This document shows positions 22,793-64,000 of a stretch of 64,000 bases of DNA, piece after piece (the first letter of the stretch is position 1; every line of letters starts with the position of its first letter). The stretch spans positions 2,976,884 to 3,040,883 of the forward strand of contig NW_024037067.1 of assembly GCF_015706575.1 (NCBI RefSeq), read 5' to 3'. The notes under the pieces are model-generated. The model was given only the letters and a program-made list of their open reading frames with translations, did not search any database and had not been told where the DNA came from. Origin of the DNA: Patiria miniata (taxonomy: Eukaryota > Echinodermata > Asteroidea > Valvatida > Asterinidae). Position numbers and translations under genes: made by a program.

Positions 22793-22866
22793 ATAGCCGA
22801 GAATCGAACCAGGGTCGCTTGATTGCGAGTCCCGTGGCGTACCACAAGAGCACGACTCTTGCTGAC
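22793..22866 (-). repeat. degenerate tRNA-like sequence
   Basis: The minus strand reads ...cttgtggtacgccacgggac... and a B-box-like ggttcgattctcgg. The acceptor and anticodon stems do not pair well, so this is a tRNA pseudogene or SINE head rather than a tRNA gene. Confidence 0.35.
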
Positions 22867-23128
22867 TTTTAGTGCGTTCTGTATAATTATATCTCAAAGG
22901 TAGACTTCTCTTTAGCTTTGCACGTGGCCCATATGTACGCTTAGACGTAACGTACAGTCTGATAATGATAACACGAGTTTGATTCCGAGATTTCAGTAAA
23001 TAAAAACTGATTCATTTGATCAGAATTTGATTGCAGAAGGTTAGAGGGTGTGAACTGAGTTAAAATCGTGATTTTCAGCGCACTTAAAGAGGAACAATAC
23101 GTGTTTTGCATACGAAACACACGTGTTC

Positions 23129-23484
23129 AACGGATGCAGGGAAGGCCATTTCTTTTGTTAATTTTCTTTGTTGAATCTGGCGTTAACAATAAAATGTTTC
23201 CATTGAGGCGAAAGGATTAAACGCCGCTATCTTTTTCCACGCTTGAGTGCATCTGAATGGGTGTTTTTCAAGCGGAAAATTACGTATTACAGCTCTTATA
23301 CAGCATTTTAACCTACAAAATAATACTTTTTGCAGAGGAAATTGAATACTGAACAAAACTGTAGTTTCAGAATGTAAAAATTCGCCGTATTAAGGAAATC
23401 GATGTCGAATTTTTTGGTTGTGCCAAGCAAAAACTTTCCGATCTCCAACGTAGGTGGCGCTATATATATTTCATCGACAGTGCA
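23129..23484 (+). repeat. long repeat, copy A
   Basis: Starts near caacggatgcaggg and ends cgacagtgca. From 23157 to 23484 I find no difference from copy B at 24409-24736 (328 bases, constant offset 1252). Only the first 28 bases differ. No coding sequence or recognised transposon terminus. Confidence 0.8.
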
Positions 23485-23529
23485 TACTTCTCCAAGATAC
23501 CTTCACTAAATCAAAGCCAGAATTTAAGA

Positions 23530-24135
23530 AAGGTCGCCCCTAGCGGAAGTTCCTCTGGGGGCGACAATAACGGTCGCCCCCAACCGTACAAGCATTAATA
23601 TATACCGCTATGGGCGACAATATCGGTCGCCCCGAGCGGTATACCGCTAGGGGCGACAATAATGGTCGCCCCCAGCAGTACGCGCGTTAAGATATACCGC
23701 TATGGGCGACAATATCGGTCGCCCCCAGCGGTATATCGCTAGGGGCGACAATAATGGTCGCCCCCAGTAGTACGCGCGTTAAGATATACCGCTATGGGCG
23801 ACAATATCGGTCGCCCCCAGCGGTATATCGCTAGGGGCGACAATAATGGTCGCCCCCAGCGGTACGCGCGTTAATATATACCGCTAGGGGCGACAAGAAA
23901 GGTCGCCCCTAGCGGAATTTCCTCTGGGGGCGACAATAACGGTCGCCCCCAGCCGTACAAGCGTTAATATAAACCGCTAGGGGCGACAATAATGGTCGCC
24001 CCCAGCGGTACGCGCGTTAATATATACCGCTAGAGGCGACAAAGGGCGCCCCCAGCGGTACAAGCGTTATACCGCTAGGGGCGACAATAGTGGTCGCCCC
24101 CAGCGGGCCGCGGTACGCGCGTTAATATATACAGC
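23530..24135 (+). repeat. 92-bp dyad-rich satellite array
   Basis: Core unit of 92 bases, with taccgcta(t/g)gggcgac at 23603, 23695, 23787 and 23879, plus degenerate units on both sides. Each unit carries two head-to-head pairs of ggtcgccccc and gggggcgac around agcggtat or agcggtacgcgcgttaa, so each half-unit can fold on itself. The array is strongly CpG-rich in an AT-rich setting. Confidence 0.9.
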
Positions 24136-24379
24136 GCCACCATCGATACAAACGGGTAAAACGTTAGTTTGCTTCGAAATCTAAATATTCATTTATTCAA
24201 ATTGGTGCTGAAAAGGCAAAGCCCTGGGACTGCAAAAGCTGAATGAAATGGCGTCTCCAGCTAATACCACACACCACGTGCTTCTTACGCCGGGTACTAG
24301 GCTTGTTTACAGGCGTTTTGCCTATCTCCTTGCGAAGCGCACGTGCATAGACTAAGCTAACAAAATAAGAACACCGTTT

Positions 24380-24736
24380 CGACGGATGCAAGGGAGTCTA
24401 TTTTCTTTGTTAATTTTCTTTGTTGAATCTGGCGTTAACAATAAAATGTTTCCATTGAGGCGAAAGGATTAAACGCCGCTATCTTTTTCCACGCTTGAGT
24501 GCATCTGAATGGGTGTTTTTCAAGCGGAAAATTACGTATTACAGCTCTTATACAGCATTTTAACCTACAAAATAATACTTTTTGCAGAGGAAATTGAATA
24601 CTGAACAAAACTGTAGTTTCAGAATGTAAAAATTCGCCGTATTAAGGAAATCGATGTCGAATTTTTTGGTTGTGCCAAGCAAAAACTTTCCGATCTCCAA
24701 CGTAGGTGGCGCTATATATATTTCATCGACAGTGCA
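24380..24736 (+). repeat. long repeat, copy B
   Basis: Starts tcgacggatgcaagggagtc and ends cgacagtgca. Its last 328 bases read the same as copy A. It lies in direct orientation on the far side of the 92-bp satellite. Confidence 0.8.
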
Positions 24737-25424
24737 GTCACTGAGCCAAACAAGTTACAAACAAATTAGTTGAGGAGGGACACTGTCTTTTTTATGGAGG
24801 GGGAGGGGGGGGGGGAAGGGGGAAGGGGTTAAACACCAGATATAATACAGACATCAATTCATAAATTATTTGTTTCTGAAGCAACCATGACCCCATATTG
24901 ATCAAGAGTCTCACTAGTTATTCAGGATCTACAATATTCTGAATTGGTAATGAGGCCGCGTTTTTTCAAACACCTTTTTTTAATGCACGTGTAGTATAAT
25001 TTGCACGAATACTGCAGTTTGCTTCATAAATAGGCTACATAATTGAATGCACTTAATTTCTATTTTATATATATCCCCTCATACCCCCCCCCCCCCTCCG
25101 TCCAAACAAAATACAGTTTTGTAACCCCCCCCCCCCCCCCTCCCACTTATCAACTCCGCCATACCGTGATCACGGGTCGCCGGTCCCAAGCCAACCCACA
25201 TGTTTCCCTACGCGCGCACAAAACTGATAAAATAGCCATCAATAATAATAGTGTTACATTAATTCTCAAACAATATTTCTGTAATGCCAATAGGTCTGTC
25301 ACGGTACTCTCAATACGTCTGTACCCTTCCCCCTTCCCCCTAAAGAACCCGCCAACCCCGCCCCTTCCCGAGGTAAAAGTATGCTGTGGCAATTGCCAGT
25401 TTGATTTTCTCTGACACACGTGTG

Positions 25425-25776
25425 AATGAAAAATGTTTAGCGCCACCTACGTTGGAAAGTGGAAAGTTTTTGCTTGGCACAACCAAAAAATTCGACATCG
25501 ATTTTCTTAATACGGCGAATTTTTGCATTTTGAAACTACAGTTTTGTTCAGAATGCAATTTCCTCTGCAAAAAGTATCGTTCTGTAGGTTAAAATGCTGT
25601 ATAAGAGCTGTATTTCGTGATTTTCCGCTTGAAAAACACCCATTCAGATGCACTCAAGCGTGGAAAAAGATAGCGGCGTTTAATCCTTTCGCCTCAATGG
25701 AAACATTTTATTGTTAACGCCAGATTCAACAAAGGAAATTAACAAAGAAAATAGACTCCTTTGCATCCGTCGAACC
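25425..25776 (-). repeat. long repeat, copy C (inverted)
   Basis: Reads on the minus strand as gttcgacggatgcaaaggag...ctacgttgg...ggcgctaaac, matching copies A and B with scattered substitutions and small indels. It is clearly more divergent than A is from B. Confidence 0.8.
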
Positions 25777-25868
25777 TTGCGTACTTTTGTAATAGCCTAT
25801 TACGCTACACGTGCGTCACATAGAGGTGCTAGAACTGAACGGCTCGTTAACAAGACTAGCGGATTAGT

Positions 25869-25892
25869 GCGGCGTGCATGCATGCACGCCGC
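25869..25892. repeat. perfect 24-bp palindrome
   Basis: gcggcgtgcatg followed by its exact reverse complement. It could extrude as a cruciform, and lies near the right end of the element at 24948-25931. Confidence 0.85.
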
Positions 25893-26520
25893 TAGACGCC
25901 AATAGGTGTTTTTCAAAACTCGGCCTCATTAATACATTAGAATAGGTTAGGTCGTGATTAGTGTACTTTGAGTCAATAAGTGGTCATGTTCAGCTTGAGG
26001 ACAATCAAATCATCTAAATTTAGGACAAACTTAGAGAGTTTATTATTTTGGTTTCGAAATGAAAAGCTTCCTAAAGATTCTGAAGCTAGCTGAAATGTGA
26101 CTGAACAGACTGGAACGAAGCCGAGATTTGAAAAATAGCCCAGGTGCCAAATCTTATTTCACCAATGGGTAATGAATATTCATATCAGACTTATGTACAT
26201 GTATGCATTTGCGCGGTCACTTATTACAGACTCTAATAAAAAGCCCAAAATGCCCAGACAAAAAGGGGAAACAAAACCAAAAAACAAACTGTCCACATAA
26301 ATCATTGTGGTGTCACTCTTTGCTGTTTTTATTCCAATCATGTTCCAATCAAATACAATATACAATTTGCGTATGAATTAAAGCACTGTTTAAAACAATC
26401 CAAGTAAAAATCAATTAAAGAAAAGATGATTCAATTAACTACAAGATGAAAGGACATCATGCTTGTACCAAATTATGTAGCGAGACAAATTCTGCAAAAG
26501 GGTGTGCAGAGAAACATTCA

Positions 26521-26725
26521 GACAGAATATTGCAACCTGACGCCATTTTTTCCTTTACGATATCATCTCAATGGAGGTCAGTCATTGCAAGAATGATAAG
26601 ATATGAATCTAGGACTGAGAAACAGTTCCAATTTTGTTAGGAAATACTAAAAAACTAATTGTCTTGACTCTCCATAGACTTTCTACACAACCACTGAAGT
26701 GGCGTCAGGTTGCAACATTCTTTCC
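26521..26725. mobile_element. MITE-like element with 9-bp flanking repeat
   Basis: Left end gacagaatattgcaacctga then cgcc; right end ggcgtcaggttgcaacattc then tttcc. These are near-perfect inverted termini of about 22 bases. The 9-base aaacattca flanks both sides (26512-26520 and 26726-26734), as a target-site duplication would. A 9-base duplication is typical of Mutator-like elements. The interior (gaatctaggactgagaaaca...) has diverged relatives near 5530 and 12340. Confidence 0.6.
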
Positions 26726-26734
26726 AAACATTCA

Positions 26735-28491
26735 ACTGTTTTTTTGGTTTTTTTGCCTTTCAGTGAAAAATACAATTAATATCGATATTTAAGATCCTTC
26801 CTATTACCAAGTTTTTACTCTACCTACTTCCAATCTTGGTGGGATTTCGTTTGCCAAGTGAAGTGCGTTCTGTCACTGGCATACAAGTCTAGGTTCAATA
26901 ATTGTACAAGTTTATGAGACACTACATGTATTTGTTATTAAGTGCAAGTAACACAACATATAAAATATGCACTGCATGATCTGTGTATGTCAGTTAAAAT
27001 TTAGTACAAATTTGGCAAAGGCAAATCAATTACATAGAATGTAACGCAATTAGCAATATCAGAAAGTAGACTGTCTTAAACAGTGTGGTATGAAAGTCAT
27101 CAGTAGCAAATGATACCAAATGGAATGATAAAATATCAAACAGTTTTTCATTCCCTCTTCAACTGAAATGGCATTTTTTTTATTTGGCGCTTCATATACA
27201 ACTATAGTTTTTGATGAAACAATTTTTTATTTTGCTGGATAGCAACATCAAAAAAATGTCTTAATGTGTTGCCTCGATCGGTTCCTACATCACCACAATA
27301 TCTCCATTTAAGTTGCCCGCTCTACCTTACCAGTAATATGTCAGGTGAATTTCAGACAAGTACCCCATGAACAGAGATCAACCCGTACCATTTGGTGGGA
27401 TGTTTTCATTTCAAACATATCTTTCTGCTTTCTAAACCTACTTGCCTGATAAATCTTTTCTCTGTATTTTCTAAATTAACTTTGCTACCAATACCTAGAA
27501 CACTGTGTAAATAAATGAAAACTCAGGTAAAATCACAAAAGTTTTTTCCACAAAAGTCAAAGGCAATTATTGAAATATTTACATTGCATTAAATTAAGTA
27601 CATTCCTTAAACTTTAATTGAAGAACAAAACTATTTTTTCTTCATAAATGCTATGCATATTATCTTTCTACAAATACATCACTCTTTTTAGTTTTCATGT
27701 ACATGTACAATAATAACCAACTCTAAAATTACTACAAATTCCAAGTAACAGTCAAAAAGTTAAAATTTCTGCAAGTAAACTTTTTAAAACTTAACCTTAC
27801 TGTTACAAAAAGGCACTTTCAAAACGCCATGCTGTTCTCATTGCAAAGAGAAGACCATAATAACAAAAACACTCAGATTACACAGTACTGTGACAAACGT
27901 TCTGACCATATCAGCCAAATCAGACATGACCGTAGTAAAGAAACTGACATCTGACCTTACTTCACAACGAGCACCTAAAATATCTACATATGCAACAATC
28001 AAATCTTACTGCAAAAAGCTGTATTGCTTTCCTTTTTTTCAGTTCAAAATTTGTTCCACAAAAGGCACTAACCTGCATTGCCAATTATTCAAGCACTATT
28101 CACTTACTCTCAGCTTTTACATCCGAGTATAATATTGTAATAATGAAAACTGTTAACACAAAAACTGCCAAGACATAATTAATGAGCCGTTTTGCAAAAC
28201 ATTTTGTTCTTGTGCTTCAAATCTGTGTACTAGGAATCCCCGGTTGGTCCAATCAAAAAAGAAATTCAGCAAGATTCCAAGTTTATTCAGCCACTTCCCA
28301 AAATCTGAAACTCTTCTTTTTTTCTATTTGAAGAGGCTGATCGGAATGGCCCATAAAATCTTGGTTATTTTTCAAAAAGAATTTCTAAACTTCACCGAAA
28401 GATACTTAAGCACTGAAAGCCAACTTGAAAACTTGTACAGCCTCAATCTTAGTGAATGACAAAGCAGTGATAATACGAAGGTAGTGTCTTC
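26735..28491 (-). other. probable 3' untranslated region and flank of the EGF/CUB gene
   Basis: AT-rich with only short chance frames. It follows the stop codon at 28492 on the minus strand. Several AATAAA-like signals occur on that strand, so the true 3' end cannot be set. Confidence 0.35.
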
Positions 28492-57790
<29,299 letters not shown>

Positions 57791-60700
57791 GTAGACTTGG
57801 GAAGAAATCCCTCAGGAAAAAAGGAAGAAAATCTAACGCAAATCTGTAATTTCCAACCGAAAACACAGGCTTCCAACCGTCCACCTGTTGTGCGTAATTC
57901 CAGTAGCGCTGTTGCCAAGTCAATCGTGCAACCGACGCTACATATTTCTCCGCAGATGATTACAATCTTTGACAATTTTCACGTGTTCTCGATCTTCGTG
58001 TCTCAGTAGTTCACAGTAGAGAAATCAATTCATATCCTGTCCAGAAATTGTCGCCACAAGATATATCATCCAATGATTCCTGAACGATTATTTCTCCATG
58101 TAATGTAGAATTTACTCCGCACGACAAGGTGAAATTTCTACTTTCGAAAATAGTACAGATATGTGTGTACATTTGTATGGCTTGCTTGTCAGTTACGCTT
58201 CAGACGGTGTCAGCGTCGGTGCGGCTAGGAGCTTTAACTGCAGCCGACCAATCAGGGTGCTTGTTACAGGTAATATCGATCCCGTCTTTTGTTATGCTAA
58301 TAGCCATTGGAAACCACTCGGGTGTAAAGTGTGCATTGGCTTATGCGCTTGTGCATGGTATGGATGGCGCTCTCACCTGTTGTTGTGAAATGAAAACTTA
58401 CAAAAGCCCAGTCATCATATAACCTGAAACCTATGACCTCATTTTTTCGAAGGCGAGTGGTGTACAAGCTCAAACATTGAGCCCGTCCCCCCCCCCCCCC
58501 CACCGCGCACGCACCATTTCAAGTGCAAGTATTTTTGCAAATAAATCAACGTACATTTTGACAAATTATGCGTAAAGTGAAAATATAAGCAAACAGAAAA
58601 GGCAGACCTATAAATGTATTATCAGTTATATGCTTTAGAAGCTTGTCCAAATGAGCAAAGTGTCATTATATTTAAATTATTTGACTGTACAAATGACATT
58701 GAAAATGTTTTAATCAGGAATGTATAAGAGATGTTTCCCCAGTTTGGGGTAGGCCTAATTTGTTGACGTCCACCGATATGACATCAGGTTTTGAGATTGT
58801 CTGATGACGATGAAATGAAACCTGGATCATGAACGAGTCGATCCTAGCAAAAGATGAACCTAAACCTTGGAGCGAAAAAAACTAATCTTTAAAATTACGA
58901 GAGAAAAGTACGCGTAAAAAAACGGAGGAAGTACTGCCACTAGTTAAAACAAACTTGTTTGTCATGGTACATTTACTAATGTATAATTCTGTTTGTGTAC
59001 GGGTACACTTTTCACTTATGTTACCACACCGTTCTTCCTCAACAATAGTCTTGCCGATTTTTACTTTTATCATGATCATGATAAAATATTGAACGACTAG
59101 GTGTGGCATTTATACACGAAGGCCACACGATACGGTACTGAGGCAACGCCCAGCAGGTCTTGGCATTCTGCGTATAGAGTTGCTCCCCAGTCACCATGAT
59201 ACGCTGCCTGTATAGGGCATGCATAATTAACCACTCATTGATAAATGGCCGTGCGACTTGCGTAGTACGTCTACCACACAGATGGCATATTAATATCATG
59301 GCCTTGGGGCACGCATCAGTTTAATAATAAAAGTCAACATCAATTTGCGATGTGCACTTTTAGGAATGCTCTTTACGCGCGCACTGATGATGTAAAACTA
59401 ACAATTCATGCCGTATTTAGCAACTACCAGATAATAATCCACATCAGGTTGAATGCATAGGTTGTAAGTAGAATTCAAATGAATTGAATCCATGATGTCT
59501 AAAGGCGTGAAGCAGTTCATCTTCGGCTGCATGGCGAGGGACTGGCGGGGACGGGCAAAAGAAACCTTTTTTTTAGCACACGATTTTTTTTTGACAATCT
59601 ATGAGGAGAAACACATGTTCACTACCCAAATGTCCCAATGCATAAAACTCAGCATCGTTCTATACAATATTAAAGCAGTTTCATCTATTGATACAGGATA
59701 ACATCTATATATTTTTTCACGCTCATTATTTATTTTCTAACTGGCATACACAAGATACGTCCCTTACATTACGCATGCATCGGAGATGTTTGGATGATGA
59801 CCACCGATCTATAACGACTGGGCGTTGGCGACTTAGTTCCAGACCAACGATTCTAATTACAAGAATATCATGTTTCAAGTGGGCGTGAATTTGGTCGATA
59901 ACATACAAACGGTCGATCCAATTAAGAGATCTCGTTCATTTATTGGAATGTAACAAACTCAATATATGACTTTTAAAAAAAAATAATCATCCTTGCCACA
60001 ATTAATTTATCATGAAACCACATTTTTGTGGCAATTCACGTACATGCACGAAACGAACGTGGTACGAAAATCCCATCCTTCCGCGGTGAATATCATCGAA
60101 GCTAGACGTTTCCGTGTATGGTTGCTTAGCAACGCACAACCCGCTGAGGGCAATCATCCATGCGTAAAATCCGGCAGACGACACTCGCTTCAGCGGTAGC
60201 TTTGAAGGGCGCCCTCTATCACGATAGGATGACGAGGTTAGAGTGTACACCTCGATGGCATTTTATATCAGGTATGAAATAAATTTTTGTGTGTGTGTAA
60301 TATACACGTCTCCAAAACCTTTCTTAACGGCTTGGGCATTCTCTTAGTAAAAATATGATTTGCTTTTACTTGGAACACAAGATTTGGACTCCTAACTCTG
60401 CACCCATTTTATTTTCTAATCAACCAGATATTGGCAAAGAAAAGCACAAAATTCCACGGAATTACCTTTCTTCAATAGGATATATTTCATAAAGGGAGTT
60501 TTTACAACATAAAAGCAAAATGTACAAAGAAAGTAGATTTGAGCTACATACAAGAATTGATATGGAATGTAAAAGAAAAACAAAAATATGCAAATTTGAA
60601 GTAAAAAACCAAGACGAAATTTTAAGCAGAATACATTTTCCAAACATTTTTCTGTCTAGATAGAAATATATGACATCAATCACCAATCATTAACTTTGGC

Positions 60701-61743
60701 CTAAATTCTTCTTCCATTTGTCACAAAAATATTTGTTCACAAAAATGTTCAGTCGCCTTCAAGTGTTCAATATGTATAATTTTAATATCCCCCATACTTC
60801 AAAAATGTGAATCATAAAAAGAGCAATTTTGTTTTTTACATTTTCTCAAATTTCCACCAAAACTAAATGTTTTTAATATTGTAAGAAAACAAAACAAAAA
60901 GCAGCATTTTAATCTTTTGGTGACATCAGTGTTCATGTATTACAATTAGACGAAAACAGTTCCAACTTTCAACATGACACAGAAGTTCAAAGTTCTCAAC
61001 TTATAAGCCGTTTCAATATTTGCACATGATTTGAGCTGCATATGGAGGGGAACATTACAATTCTGTGCCCCTTGCAAAAATTCAAAAAGGGCCCTCTTTG
61101 AAAAATAACTTTATTAATATTTACAGTATTTGAAGAAAACAATAATAGCCCACCAGAGCCCTTTTAACTTGAAATTACATTTACGTTCTGCATACAATAT
61201 CTTCCCCAATAAATTAGCCACACTTTTCCATCACCTTCAGCCCCAAAGGCATTTCACCTTGAATCTTCCTGAATCCTCTAAAATCCAAACATTGGACTAA
61301 CTCTATGGCACATGAAGAAAGCCAGGCCATAAACCACCCATGTACAGTAATAGTGGCTGAGCCTCAACAGTACTGATTCTAAAGCAATCCTTTACCCACA
61401 TACCAGTAAATAAAGCTGCACCCAGGCAAATGAGTTCATCATTCATTTTAGGATGTGACCTTGATAGCTTTATGGAGTACCGAAGTGAATACGTCACGCG
61501 CACAAAATGTGTGTGGAAGACATTAGCGCATGATTCAACCTGCGAACCAACACGCACGTGACTCCATTCATTTGCACTACACTTTCTGGTTCAAAATGAC
61601 GTCACACTTCAGTACTCCATAGCAAAGACCCTACAACAAAAAAACCTCCGCATACTAAATGGCATGTTAATATAGAAATTATAAATAGACAAGATATGTA
61701 CAACTACAAGCATATAAGCTTTAGTTACTTGCCGACTCTTCCA
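57791..61743. other. intergenic: EGF/CUB promoter side and TVP23 3' side
   Basis: Both flanking genes are on the minus strand. The EGF/CUB promoter should lie just above 57790, and the TVP23 3' untranslated region below 61743. There is a C-run at about 58487-58500 and a GT repeat near 60287. Frames of 60-100 codons show no domains. Confidence 0.4.
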
Positions 61744-63584
<1,841 letters not shown>

Positions 63585-64000
63585 TCATTTATCAAGAAAG
63601 TCTTAACCTGTTACAAATATGGTTTAGGAAATATTATTCCACTTTTTATCATTCACTTTGACAACTTGGCACAAGAAAGTGCTGTGATGGAAGTTTTTCA
63701 ACACAACATTTATGACAAAGTTCAGAAGATACAATTAAAAAACTTTCAAATTTTTGTCTTAATGAAAATTCATCTCATATTATGCTTTAAATTTACTATG
63801 AAGTCAGTTTTAAAATTGGGTAAGTTTTTCGTACCAAAGTGTTTTTGCAGCACCCTCTATTGCAAATGACTCTCCCTAACTTTAATAAAAGACCTCGACA
63901 ACTTTTGAAACATTTTATAAAGGCAGTGGATATTTGACCGTGAACTGGTCCCTGATTGCCCTCATTATTGTACCAGCACGGCACTAAACATGTACATTGA

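Larger units (their letters stand above)
24948..25931. mobile_element. terminal-inverted-repeat element carrying copy C
   Basis: The left end is taatgaggccgcgttttttc then aaacacct. The right end is aggtgtttttcaaaactcgg then cctcatta. This gives inverted termini of about 27 bases. Inside are two C-runs (25085-25140), the inverted repeat copy at 25425-25776 and a 24-bp palindrome at 25869-25892. No transposase frame seen, so non-autonomous. It may duplicate TA on insertion (inference). Confidence 0.5.

Noticed and set aside
22793-22866. Functional tRNA gene
   Set aside because: The B box is good, but the acceptor and anticodon stems do not pair, so it is a tRNA-like relic.
23530-24135. CRISPR array
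   Set aside because: The repeats are contiguous dyads without unique spacers, in a eukaryotic intron-bearing genome. It is a satellite.
23129-24736. LTR retroelement bounded by copies A and B
   Set aside because: Between the direct repeats there is only satellite and short unique DNA. I see no retroelement genes, primer site or polypurine tract, and a third copy is inverted.
25043-25414. 123-codon Pro-rich frame
   Set aside because: It arises from C-runs and the inverted repeat inside the element at 24948-25931.

Overview
This window is eukaryotic, AT-rich and intron-rich. It most likely comes from an invertebrate deuterostome, and an echinoderm is my best guess. The main reason is a fibropellin-like EGF/CUB gene with one EGF repeat per exon, an arrangement known from sea urchin fibropellins. 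Three compact housekeeping genes also read clearly with canonical GT-AG introns. The species cannot be fixed from the sequence alone.

Layout from left to right. 1-5.1 kb: a possible terminal exon of an unrecognised gene (228-409, minus), an intronless 307-codon reading frame with a PP1-docking-like motif (1996-2919, minus), and non-coding DNA. 5.16-7.2 kb: PHF5A, three exons, plus strand, a 110-residue splicing factor with an unexpected Asp at family-invariant Cys26. 8.44-10.09 kb: a single-exon heparan sulfate 3-O-sulfotransferase-like Golgi enzyme, minus strand. 12.97-20.7 kb: TRMT1, the tRNA m2,2G26 methyltransferase, 13 coding exons, plus strand. 20.7-26.8 kb: a repeat-dense intergenic zone. 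It holds two direct copies of a 0.5-kb MITE-like element, a 92-bp dyad-rich satellite lying between two apparently identical 328-bp repeats, a third inverted copy of that repeat inside a separate terminal-inverted-repeat element, and another MITE-like element.

28.49-57.79 kb, minus strand: one giant gene of about 50 exons. I read signal peptide, 1 EGF, CUB, 33 EGF, CUB, 11 EGF, transmembrane helix and a short cytoplasmic tail, about 2,127 residues in the longer form. Nearly every EGF repeat between the CUB domains is a 114-nt phase-1 exon with a calcium-binding signature, and many carry Notch-type O-glucose and O-fucose consensus sites. There are no LNR, heterodimerisation or ankyrin regions, so this is not Notch. 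Its introns hold tRNA-derived SINEs, minisatellites and foldback elements.

57.8-61.7 kb is intergenic. 61.74-63.55 kb, minus strand, holds the last four coding exons of TVP23, a Golgi membrane protein; its 5' end lies beyond the right edge.

The genes form no operon-like unit. Two themes are mechanistic (inference): the EGF/CUB receptor and the sulfotransferase both belong to cell-surface/extracellular-matrix biology, and TVP23 to Golgi trafficking; PHF5A and TRMT1 belong to RNA processing. The observations most worth checking are PHF5A Asp26, the transmembrane two-CUB fibropellin-like receptor with alternative cytoplasmic tails, and the satellite/inverted-repeat complex at 23.1-25.9 kb.
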